A stretch of DNA of 64,000 bases from Pipra filicauda (Eukaryota; Chordata; Aves; Passeriformes; Pipridae). Position numbers and translations under genes: made by a program. The notes under the pieces are model-generated. The model was not told the origin of the DNA, made no database searches, and saw only the letters and a program-made list of their open reading frames with translations. Where the stretch lies: assembly GCF_003945595.2 (NCBI RefSeq), contig NW_024104532.1:8587799-8651798 (forward strand), read 5' to 3'. The first letter of the stretch is position 1. The number at the start of each line of letters is the position of its first letter. Positions 1 to 10,029 of the stretch are shown one piece after another.

Positions 1-66
1 AAAGACCCTTCTTCTCTCTAACTAACAGACATGTGTTGCACTGACCAAAAAGCCAAAAAGAAACAT

Positions 67-104
67 GGGGGGGAGAGAAAGAAAGAGGGGAAAAAAAAAA
101 AAAG
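67..104. repeat. G/A-rich low-complexity tract
   Basis: A purine-only run: seven Gs, then gagaaagaaagagggg, then thirteen As. Low-complexity intronic sequence; no function is implied. Confidence 0.8.
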
Positions 105-2070
105 ACAACTCAAGCTATGGTTTTAACTTTGTCCAGCTGGGAAGGTCAAGAGGAGAAGGCAAACTTTGTTCTGCTGGTGGACAGTATTTACAACCCCCCT
201 TTAGCTGTGGAGTCTGCACTAAAAGGATATTGCTGTGCTGTTTTGGCTAGAGACTGCACACACTGACCCCTCCGTGCCCAGCACAGCACCAGAATAATTC
301 CATACAAAAGGTTTGCATTAAATGTAATGAAGCAAATGACAAAATCAATAAACCTGGAATGATGAGGCTATCATAAAAATGATGTAAATTCAGAGTTCAC
401 AGTGGTTATGAAGCTATTTAGATTCATAATTAAAAACAGTACTGTCTCTTTTTTTTTTTCAGAATAAAAGTTCCTCTTGACAATCAGAGATGAATGCTGC
501 AGGAAATCTTCAGCAAATGTATTCAGAATTAAGGTATGGCAAAAAGACAGTATAAATTATAGAGAGATAAACTGTAGGTGTAGGTTAGCCTAAACACGTA
601 CGTAATAAAGAAAATTTGATTTCCATACTTTTTCAAGTGATGTCTCATCCCATTTTAATCAAGTTTTATATCAAAAAGACAGTAAGAATACCACATAGCC
701 TGTTTTTAAATCAAGGTACTTTCTGGAGTTTGTTTCTGTCAAAGAGACTCTTGTAAGACTACTAAAACAGAAAAGGGCCAAATCTGCTATTCATTACTGT
801 CCCTACAAAAGCAGTGCTGCAGCCCTGGGTGCTGCACCAAAATGGAGCTGTGCTTTATTAGGGTAAAAGAATAATGAGCCTAGAAAGCACAGAGCAGAGC
901 CCTGAGAACTAAGTAAGCAGATAAATAATCTCTGGAAATAGCAACAGTCACCCTGACTTTCTGTAGCAGATTTCAAACCCCCCAGATAAAGGATCCTATT
1001 CAAGCTTAGGGGTGAGGTTTTCTTAGACCAAGCTCTGGACCTGGAGCTTGTGGTCTCATTTAAAAATTTCCACCAATGTTTAGGTGGAATTAGGTACGAC
1101 TTAAATCTCCAGACTCCCAGATTTTACCTTTTTTTCACCTAATCAAACAGAAAATTTAAAAATGACCACCAAGCCTGGGGCCCTCACACCCAAACACTGA
1201 ACTTTTTCAGTCTCCTGTGCCAGATTTATGTCACTGTGCCAGATGTGCCACGTTCCTGACGGGACACAGCACATCCCTGTCCCTCTTCCAAAGCCCCACT
1301 GATGACCAGCCTACAGAGCTGCATCGCTCAGGGCTGCAGGAGAAGCCCTCTTAGGCAGGAGAAGGCAATAAATTATGCAAAATATAAAGCACAGGGAAGA
1401 TCACTACAGAATTTGAAGTACATGGAAAGGATGACTTAGGTCTATGTGGTGCACTTCATCTTTCTTGTCATCAGCATTAGGATTTTACAATTAAACAATT
1501 AAAGTAAACATACAAACAATTAAAGTACGGCCTTTAAAGAACGCTTGAAATACGTCTCCAGAAAAGGAAAAAATAATTGGTATTAATGCTTGTCTTATGC
1601 CTAAAAGAAATATTTAACAATCTATGGTTTGCCCAAAAATTGATATTGAAAACAATATATACAGAAATTGGGGAAATCAATATTATGTATAACCTTATTA
1701 TGGAGGTAGAAAGCTCTGATTAGCATCAGAAAGACGAAAATTTAAAAAATATTAAATGCCACCAAACATACATCCTCCACTACAACATAGTGCTGGCTTA
1801 TGTACTTCTATTTTATAGGTAGAACACACTTAAGAGGTATTTCAGCTTTTATTTATCTGACATTTTACTCAGGGGAAAGCAAACTTTACAGTGAGGAAAT
1901 CTGTTTCTCAGGAGTGATGGTTCAGCTTTTAATAAGTTGCCGGTGACAGATCCCTTGTGGCTACTTGAGCCCACAACTACAGGCATCCATGAAACAAATA
2001 CTTCCTGAAATGCAAGTGGACAGGAGAACAGAGCAGACATCCACTCTACTTAATGCAGATGTTTTCATTT

Positions 2071-2102
2071 AAAAAAAAAAAAATAAAAAAAAAAATAAAA
2101 AG
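2071..2102. repeat. A-rich low-complexity tract
   Basis: Three long A runs separated by single Ts. It could be the decayed tail of a retroposon, but no recognisable element body precedes it. Confidence 0.75.
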
Positions 2103-2527
2103 AGTGGTGCATTTTCAATCTGTGCAATCAATCTCAAGAGAAGTACAAGTCATAGTTTAGCACATTCAACAGATTTAAGATCGTTTTGTGCTGGTTAGTC
2201 CACTTTGTGTTTTATTTATTAGAAAGAGACATGGGAAAGGGGATTAAAAAAACCAAAAAGTGTAGTCTGATCACACTACTAAATACAACATAAGTTTAAA
2301 TACTTCCTGAAACGGTTTTGGGGTTTTCCAGTATTTCTCCTGTGTGCTGCAGCACTTGCAGGTTATTAGTCTGTACATGTCTGTTTAGTTGCTCCCTGAT
2401 GCAGATGGGACCACCTGAGGTTGTTCAGGAGGAATGCAAGGAAGCAGCATTCCCAATGGCAGCTCTGCTTATAAAATACAGGAATATCGAGCAGGTTGGG
2501 ACCAAACCCTGCAGCTGACTACATGAA

Positions 2528-2829
2528 TCACAGCATCGTAGACTCTCATAATTTGGGTTGGAAGGGACTTAAGATCATCTTGTTCCACCCCTCTGCCATG
2601 GGCAGGGACACCTTCCACTAGCCCAGGTTGCTCCAAGCCCTCTCCAACCTGGCCTTGGACACTTCCAGGGATGGGGCAGCCACAGCTTCTCTGGGCAACC
2701 TGTGCCAGGGCCTCACCACCCTCACAGGAAGAATTTCTTCCTAATATCCAACCAAAATCTGCTCTCTGTCAATTTAAAGCCACTCCCCCCGTCCTATCAC
2801 CACATGCCCTTGTAAAATGTCCCCTGGAG
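2528..2829 (-). mobile_element. CR1 LINE 3' fragment (minus orientation)
   Basis: On the plus strand it opens with a degraded terminal repeat (tcacagcatcgtagactctc), then gggttggaagggac, ccatgggcagggacacc, ggttgctccaagccctctcc, gatggggcagccacagcttc and tcctaatatcc. This is the complement of the avian CR1 3' end, so the element runs on the minus strand and is truncated at its 5' end, as CR1 copies usually are. About 300 bp remain. The 5' part (cctatcaccacatgcccttg) reaches the region found in longer copies. It encodes nothing intact. Confidence 0.93.
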
Positions 2830-5800
2830 AGCTGATATAACACTGCTGCCAAGCATTTGCAAAAATGCACTATCAAGACTGAAACTGGCTCAGTCACTAG
2901 CAAGATCACTGCTGAACTGGCATCCCTCAGCATCAGTGCACAATGCAAAAATCCTACGAAATTTTCTTCCCACTGAGGTAATTTTGAATAATGCCCACTC
3001 CTTAGGATGTTAAAAGAGATACATGCAGAAGTTTCAGGGTTGCAATGACACTTGAAATACCCAGTATTTCACGACAGCTCTGATAAACTGGCAGAGAGCA
3101 CAGTTATTCAGAAGGCACTGCCTCTGTGTATCATATTCTAGAAAAATGCAGAACTAGCTCCTTATTCAAGAGCCCTTGCTCACCCTCAGCCATCCTGCAC
3201 AGGGATACCAGAGCAACCCTCCCTGAAGGCAGGGCACACACCCCTGTGTCCAGGATGCTGTGCTCCCACAAACCTTCAGGAAGTACAGACAGAATCTGCA
3301 TCACCTCCCCTTCCCAACACAGCACAGCAAAGACAGAGGAAAAAGGCTCTGAAGATTCACTGGAGGCAGAGAGGAAACTGAGATTAAAAGAACGCAGTTT
3401 CTGAATTAAATTTCAAGTTTTCATCTCTGTGTTCCTAACAGGCTCTCCCTTGGCTACGGCTGCAGCAGTTAGGATGTTCCTGATGGAAACAGGGCCAGCA
3501 GGAAGCACCTTCAGCTGGGACAAAGGATAACACAAGTCCCCCCTACACCTTCTTGCCTGTCCAAAGCCAGGCTTAAGGCACAGTGTTTAGGTTTTCTGGC
3601 TTTATTCTCTGATTTTTACTATAAGATAGACAAGAGAAGTAATTTAGAAAGATCAGTGCAGGTGGATTTTAAAGGTTAGTGATTCAGAGCTGAATGAAGT
3701 AGAAAACAAAACCAAGGGATGATATACCAGCAAGTGACCTCAGGCAGCAAAGCCAAGAGCAGCTCCCTGGGCAGAACAGGCAGCCAGGCAGGGCCTGCAA
3801 AGGTGGGCCACGAGTCTCAACTAAAAATGAAGCAGTGACCTCTGTGTCTGGCCCTTCATTTGAGGGTGTAAAGAGATGAACATGATTGTCTCCCAAAATG
3901 TCCTCTGCTACCACTCAGGGTCTCTCTCTCTCTCTGCTTGGTTGGTTTTGCACATCTCACCTTAAGTGCATCGTGCATTGTGCAGGGAACATGCACGTGC
4001 ATTCCAATCAATCATATCTTTTTAATGAGTTAATTGTGAAATATATGCTTTTTGCATTTGTTACAAGGGACAGAACAGATGGCAAAAGCTCAAACTAATG
4101 TATTCATAAAATTAACTGACGCTGCAGGTGGTGTTTCTCCATAGAAGGTGGTAAGTGGGTAACGTGTTATTTTAATGTTATAATAATGCTGCATGACAAT
4201 GAAATTTCTAGGAAAGCAAATGTGATGGCCACAGAGATCTCTCTTGAATTCATTATGGTCACTATCACAATGAAGACTAATTACAGGAGACAAAAAGGAA
4301 TACACTGTTGGAATACATTGAGTGCAGCGTGAATTTATGGGTAAGGGGAAGGAAAGTTATTTACAAATTTTTACGGTTGAAGTAAAATGATCTTTTCACC
4401 CCCTAAAGAAGGCAAAAGGTTTGTCTCCAGTATTTCAAACAGCTGTTTCCATACCTCTCACCTGTTTTGCCAGCTCTGAAAACACTTAAAAATACCAGCT
4501 GAGATCAAAACAACCTGAAATCTCTTCCATAACAGAAACGTATCCTTTCCTTTAATTTTCCTTATTCATATTTAAAATATACTGTGCTTTTCATGCACAC
4601 CATCAAATATAGACACCTATTGTTCAGTCCATTGAAAGATACATAAGCAAGTACACAAGCCAACATGTGATAATCAATTCTCCTCTAGGCATTTCTTTTC
4701 TTTTATTTGAATCCAACCACTGGCTTCAGTCGACTTATTCCAGATTTTACACCAAAGGAGTGGAAAATGTGGCCAACTGTTCGTCTCCCTCCTTTTGTTT
4801 TATTTTACTGCAAACTGCAACAGTAACAGTGAATACTGTACACAAATGTCAAGAAACTAAGGCCAGGAATTTCAGAGGGCTCTGGATAATAGCTTCCCTA
4901 GAGAACCCAGACTAAAGAAGTTACTTTTTGTAGTGCAACATTTCATTAAGATCTACTGCATATTTATGTAGGGCAAATAACTCACAATCATTTGCTTTCT
5001 GCTGGTGAAACAGCTACACACAAATCAACCATTATTTTCTTGGATTTATTTGTTATTTTAATTTGACAGGTATGTTTAGTTATTTCTATGGCTGAATGGT
5101 AAAAATTACAAATATGCTCTGCAGTGCTGGTTGTGATGGATTAAAAAAAAAAAATTCCACAGGAACGTTTCTATATTTTGTGTAGGTGAATGTCAAATAA
5201 CTCTAAATGTAAAGAGCAAGTTCAGCTTTTTCCAAAACCTGAATGTGCAATCTAGATATTTAATTTTTGTAAAAGTCACATGGATCGATGCTAATAGTAG
5301 ATGCATGCAGAAAAAGTAAGAGTACCTTCCAGGAAAAGCCATTTAACAAATAAGGAACTGAAACTAATAGGTACAACAATATTTTACAGTACTCAGAGAG
5401 CTCTGATTTTTCACACTGCATAGGTAATGTAACCACTAGGAAAATAAATGTGTACTGACTTGCAGAAGTGTTAAACGTTACATATGTGCTGATGCATTCC
5501 TGCATTTTTTTAAAAAAAATAAATCTCAATGCTTCATTTCTTCCTCCAAAAGCACCTTTAGGGCTATCAAGAAGGATATTACCCTCAATTTGCTAAGTGG
5601 CCCCAGGACACCAGGAAAGCAGCTTGCAGGTCTAGTGATATGAGCTATTATCTCATGTGTGCCTGGGAAATATTTAGACAGAAATGCAATGAGCCTACAT
5701 TATCATGACAGATGAACCTCTGAGCTTGTGGTATTCTGAATCCCAGTGCTAAAGTATCCTATAGCCAAAGCCAACAAGAGATAAAAGGCAGAAGCTGAAC

Positions 5801-6037
5801 AGGTACAGAACTGAATCTTGGTGAATCAAGAACAAGAAATGGCAGCAAATCCTCACAGAAAAAGCAATGAGTGTGTCATTCCATGTGGCTCCAGTGGGGT
5901 TCAAACAGGGTGGTTGCTCAGCCAGGTTGGCTCCCCCTCTGCTCTGCTGCTGTCATTCTCCTCACATATCTGTGCTGCATATTCCTCTTTCCTTTGCCAT
6001 GAATCATTTCACTCCCTTGCCTGGGACAGATTTTGTA
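2830..6037. other. Intron: unique sequence, no gene seen
   Basis: Unique intronic sequence between two CR1 remnants. A short (TC)n run lies at about 3921-3935. The plus-strand frame starting at 5818 runs into the CR1 at 6038 and owes its length partly to repeat sequence, so it is not a gene. Nothing else is recognised. Confidence 0.65.
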
Positions 6038-6255
6038 GACTCACAGAATGGTTTGGGTTGGAAGGGACATTAAAGCTCATCCAGTCCCACTCCATGCCAT
6101 GGGCAGGGACACCTTCCACTAGCCCAGGTTGCTCCAAGCCCTCTCCAGCCTGGCCTTGGACACTTCCATGGATGGGGCAGCCACAGCTTCTGTGGGCAGC
6201 CTGTGCCAGGACCTCACCACTCTCACAGGGAAGAATTCCTTCCTAATATCAAGCT
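6038..6255 (-). mobile_element. CR1 LINE 3' fragment (minus orientation)
   Basis: Same landmarks as the copy at 2.5 kb: gactcacagaatggtttggg, gttggaagggacattaaag, catgggcagggacacc, ttgctccaagccctctcc and ccttcctaatatc. About 215 bp of the 3' end is kept. It shares derived bases with the 2.5-kb copy (for example actagcccaggttgctcc), so the two belong to the same or a close subfamily, in the same orientation. Confidence 0.94.
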
Positions 6256-8411
6256 CTGTATATTCCTATTCTGGGTGCCTGGCTGCCCTCAAATAAGGTA
6301 GGCTGTGCAGGCTTATTCAACAGCACCTGCAGGAATGCCTCACCAGAGGAGCACTCACCTGAATGCCAAGATGTGATTCAAGCAGGGGAAACGTGCAGAA
6401 ATCCAAGAACCAGCTCCATATATTTTTATGATGAAAGGCCATGGCTGACAGTGCTGAGATAGCCCAAAGCTCAATGAGACTCAAACCCATATACTTTAAT
6501 TCTTGAAATAAATGTGCTTACTTGGGGCTAGAATCCTGTAAGAAACATTTCCTGTCCTCTAAGTAATAAGGAACAGAAATTGAATACAGGTGCACTCTGC
6601 AGGCTGGCCCTCTCTTGCCCTTTCTTGTTCAGCTCTTAGGACCACTGAGCAGCATTTATGCATCTACTCTACAATACGTTCAAAGTGTCAGCTTTTGCCA
6701 AATTATCATATAAATTCACTACTGGTAATGGACATTATGTGCTCATGACTCTTTCTGAAAGCTTTATAATTATTTCTGTATTTCAATTAGGAATGGACTT
6801 ACTAATTTATTCTTTGTCTGCAGATTCTTCTTTTGATTTTGTACTCAAACAGCAGAAAACACTTCATATGAAAATCATTCAGACAACAAAATTTCCCCCA
6901 CTTGGGAGTTTGAAAACCTCCAGTCTCTGCTTTGGCTTCATTTTGTACAAAAACAGTGGCTTTGCTGACATTTAAAAGCTCTTCTTTAGCACAGCCCTTA
7001 TCCAAGCCCACTTTCTCGGGCTCATTGCTCTGCTAAAAGAATGACAAAAGATACAAAGCTTTTACCATTTAAAGAGAAAGACAAGGTGAAAAATATCTTG
7101 AAACATCGCTTTTTATAATACTTTTTTTCCTCCCTATCATCTTAACATTTACTTTTTTAAATGACAAAAATCATACTGGCACCAAGCCAGTTCTGCAGCC
7201 CCTGTGCTTAGGGCCATCACCAAAGACTCTCAGTTTTGCACACACAGCAGCACCTCTGCCCTTAAATTCACCAAACAGATTTTTTTTACACCAGAGTGTT
7301 CCAGCTGGACACAGCCTGTGACTTTGTGTCACTTATGACCACGTGGAGACAGGGTAATTCTCCCAGGGTTTCCAAATGGCACCCACTGTAATTTATATTG
7401 AGCCCTCAGGCCGAGTATTTCGGAGCTTGTATCCAAAAGGAATTCATGCCCTGGCTTAGTCTACTGCATCAACTCTACATTCTTTCCTGAGGGAAGCTTT
7501 CCAAGCTGTTGTTAAAGACTGCATTAATCTAGAGACTTTCATGTGCTCTAGCACTTGCTGTGTCCCTTTTATAATATCTACAAAGTTATTATTTTTGCCA
7601 CGACATCGTGACACTTTTTGTAGGACCTGGAAGAATTTGAGGTCACGTTAAATGTCAAGCCACGAAAACGGAGACTGTTCCACGCCAGCCTTTCCCTATG
7701 TGAATTTTAAATATAAATTGGAAAGGGTTGGGGAGCGTGGGAGAATGTGTAGCTTTATTTCTTACGTCTCAGAGTCTCCAAGATCCCTCACAAACACGCT
7801 TTATAGGGTGGGAGAACTCTGAGACAGTACAATAAATCAGCAGAGCTATAACCATAGAAACAGGCAACCCTGCTGCTCTCCCTTTAGTGTGTACGTGGCA
7901 GAGGCACCAGGCATGAGCAGTGCAGGTGTTGCAACAGCTGGATGGCACCAAAAGGCAAAAGAGGCTCATTCTCCTCCTCCGTTGGCGTGGTCATCCCTGG
8001 GACTCAAGAGGGAGAGGCTCGGTTGCCAAGTCTAGACTTAGAATGGCAATTGGCATGTTAAAGCCACTGCTTAAAGTTTTAAGAGCTTTAAATATTAAAT
8101 TGGTTCAACTCGCATCACACCCTTACAGTTATTGCTGTAGAAATTTTAATGTGTTTCCAGCAGCAAGTTGGCTCAAGAGTTTGCCATGTTTCTCTCAGCA
8201 GCTCACAGGCCACCAGTCTGTGTCTGGAAACAAGAGTCACCTGCTCTAATGAACCACCCTGGGTACACGACTCACACAGTTATTACCAAAAAAGAATGTC
8301 TACAGATATGAGGGAAAAGTCTGCTCCTCCTGCTATTTATCTAAACAATCAGGGCTCGTGGCTCACATCAGCAATCTGTCAGACTACTGAGCTTTGTGCT
8401 CCTGCTGAGCC
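6256..8411. other. Intron: unique sequence, no gene seen
   Basis: No repeat or exon recognised. The open frames here (for example plus 6658-6975 and 7920-8249) show no domain, signal sequence or splice structure and overlap frames on the other strand, as expected of chance frames. Confidence 0.65.
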
Positions 8412-8474
8412 AGAGGCTGGACTAGATGACCTCCAGAGGTCACTCCAAACCAGAATTATTTTATGATTCTGTGA
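8412..8474 (+). mobile_element. CR1 LINE 3' end (plus orientation), short and old
   Basis: Reads aggctggactagatgacctc, cagaggtcactcc, then ttatgattctgtgat. This is the diagnostic CR1 terminal segment with its ATTCTRTG-type end repeat, in plus orientation. Only about 60 bp can be recognised. Substitutions in the core (cactccaaacc in place of cccttccaacc) suggest an older copy. It lies about 1.4 kb downstream of the SLIT3 exon in transcript direction, antisense to the gene. Confidence 0.85.
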
Positions 8475-9910
8475 TAAACTCAGTACTCATCGGAGACAGA
8501 AACAGTAGCTACAGGGAAGTATTTCTGATACTGTGCCTTTTACAGCAAAATAATAGATACTGCCTAACTTGACAGTCACAATTTGTTGCTGAAGTTTTAA
8601 ATCCTGACATTTATAGAGCTCCTGTAAGTACTCCAGCCAGTCATCCCTTGATATCAGCTCAGGGAAAGGAGAAAAACCCTGGTTCCTTCTGCACTGAGAG
8701 TGGGTGCATAAATCAAAGCACCTGTGATTGTTGTGACAGCTTGCCAGAGGTGAACTAAACTCTGAATGCAAACTTTGCTATTTTAAATGAAGTCAGACAA
8801 CTAACAGTGAATTATAGCTGGGAAAGTTAGATTTTCTGAGACAAAAGACCATCTATTGTTCCTCTAGATCACACAGTGTAAGTAAAGCTCATGCTAACAT
8901 GGCAAAAAAGCCACTCTTCTGTCTAAAATCCACAAAATTTTTCCTCATATAAACTATATTCTTCATATTTTCCTGCGTCTTGAAAACTAGACCTGCTCAC
9001 ACAGGTCCTCTGATGCTCCTCCACTGAAGAGGAACATCAGAGTAAGTGGCTTCTCAAGATGTGTTTTCTCATGCTGATATTCAGGTAAAAAGGCCTCTTG
9101 TTACCAGAAAAGCTAAAGTCACAGTTGAATATGCACAAAGTGAGTGTCAAACCACTGAAGAAGCACAGGCTTAGTGTGCTGAATGACTGCAGAAACAGCT
9201 GTGTTGTATCATGCCTACAAGTGTTCATATTCTGTACATCCCAAAGCCTCCAAAGGCATCTGCACAGCGCTCAGAAAAAACAAAACACAGGTATGTTGCA
9301 AGACTTTGTACAAAAGGGCTTCGTTTTAGATCTCCTTTAGCTGATTCTTCTACTAAATAAATGTTACAGGAAACAGTTAGGACAGCCTAGCTTCATCAGC
9401 ACCAACGATAAACTCCTATTTTCTCTCTTTAATGGCTTTTACAAATTATTTTAACATTCAATACCAACTGTCAAAGCATGCACAGTTAACTGCCCACAGT
9501 ATTTATTTTTTTTTTTAATTTTCTGATGTTTGTACTCAACCACTGTGTGCCACATTTTGTCATATTTATTGTCCACACCAGCGGTGGAACAGAAGATTTA
9601 TTCTAAGTGAAACATTTCAATTTCATCCCTGAACTCTAACAGTACTTTTCCTATGTATATCTTTCTTCAGGGCAATACTGCAGGAATGGGTAAAGCATTT
9701 AAGAACACTTTTTTTCCTTTGCTCAAAACTCCCCCAGGGGTGTTCACAGTGTGGACCAAAGTAGCCTGTGAGGGCCCTGACAAAAAGCTGCAGGGTCTAC
9801 AGGTCCCTTTGGTGTTGCACAGAGCTAAACAAATGGTAGCCAAACACATAATAACAGCCAGATGTAACCCAGGGAGAGTGGTTTTCACCACAAATATTAA
9901 TGAAGTTGTC
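8475..9910. other. Intron just downstream of the SLIT3 exon: no further exon seen
   Basis: I read this on the minus strand for the next LRR exon and found none. The open frames at 8487-9340 and 9653-10108 (plus) are chance frames; the last one runs antisense across the exon. Confidence 0.65.
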
Positions 9911-9916
9911 ACTTAC
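9911..9916 (-). promoter_or_regulatory. SLIT3: 5' splice donor of the SLIT3 exon
   Basis: The minus strand reads AACTT then GTAAGT, an exact match to the consensus intron start. In the exon's frame the next codons would be TTG TAA, so failure to splice here stops translation at once, at 9915-9913. Confidence 0.9.
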
Positions 9917-9988
9917 AAGTTCTTCACATCGATGATTCCTCGAAAGGCTTTTCTAGGGATTCCTTTTATCTGGTTTTCACTCAGGTCC
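9917..9988 (-). CDS. SLIT3: SLIT3 internal exon encoding one leucine-rich repeat (LRR4 of domain D1)
   Basis: Seen: on the minus strand a 72-nt segment lies between an acceptor (pyrimidine-rich tract, then ttattcag) and a perfect donor (GTAAGT at 9916-9911). Read in phase 2, it gives a residue stretch starting [15 protein letters not shown] and ending with RGIIDVKN, plus a split leucine codon at each edge (G at the start, TT at the end). This is the LxxLxLxxN-type repeat. Family knowledge: SLIT LRR exons are commonly 72 nt with this phase, one repeat each. SLIT proteins are secreted ligands of ROBO receptors in axon guidance and vascular development, with four LRR domains, EGF repeats, a laminin-G domain and a C-terminal knot. 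The ending (GI-DVKN) matches remembered SLIT3 (GITDVKN) better than SLIT2 (GAVDIKN) or SLIT1 (GATDLKN). Two residues differ from my memory of human SLIT3 (Q to K, T to I). Retaining the following intron gives an in-frame TAA two bases into the intron. Exon number (about 5) is inferred. Very sure of a SLIT exon, fairly sure of SLIT3. Confidence 0.92.
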
Positions 9989-10029
9989 CTGAATAAGGGA
10001 AGAGGGAAACAAAAATACGCTGTATTAAC
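9989..10029 (-). promoter_or_regulatory. SLIT3: 3' splice acceptor and polypyrimidine tract of the SLIT3 exon
   Basis: Read on the minus strand, the 40 bases before the exon are T/C-rich (tttttgtttccctcttccc) and end in ttattcag, directly followed by the exon's first G. A plausible branch region (gttaatacagc) lies just upstream. The tract length and AG placement are as expected for a U2-type intron. No competing AG lies between the tract and the used site. Confidence 0.85.

Larger units (their letters stand above)
1..2527. other. Intron downstream of the SLIT3 exon: no gene seen
   Basis: AT-rich unique sequence. Short open frames here (60-90 residues) have no recognisable domain, no splice context and no family similarity I can see. 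It holds a G/A-rich tract near 67-104 and an A-rich tract near 2071-2102. No exon for the next SLIT repeat (the one containing the motif CIEDGAF) was found on the minus strand. Confidence 0.7.

Noticed and set aside
5818..6246. 142-residue plus-strand open frame
   Set aside because: Its second half is the complement of a CR1 3' end; the first half has no domain or splice context.
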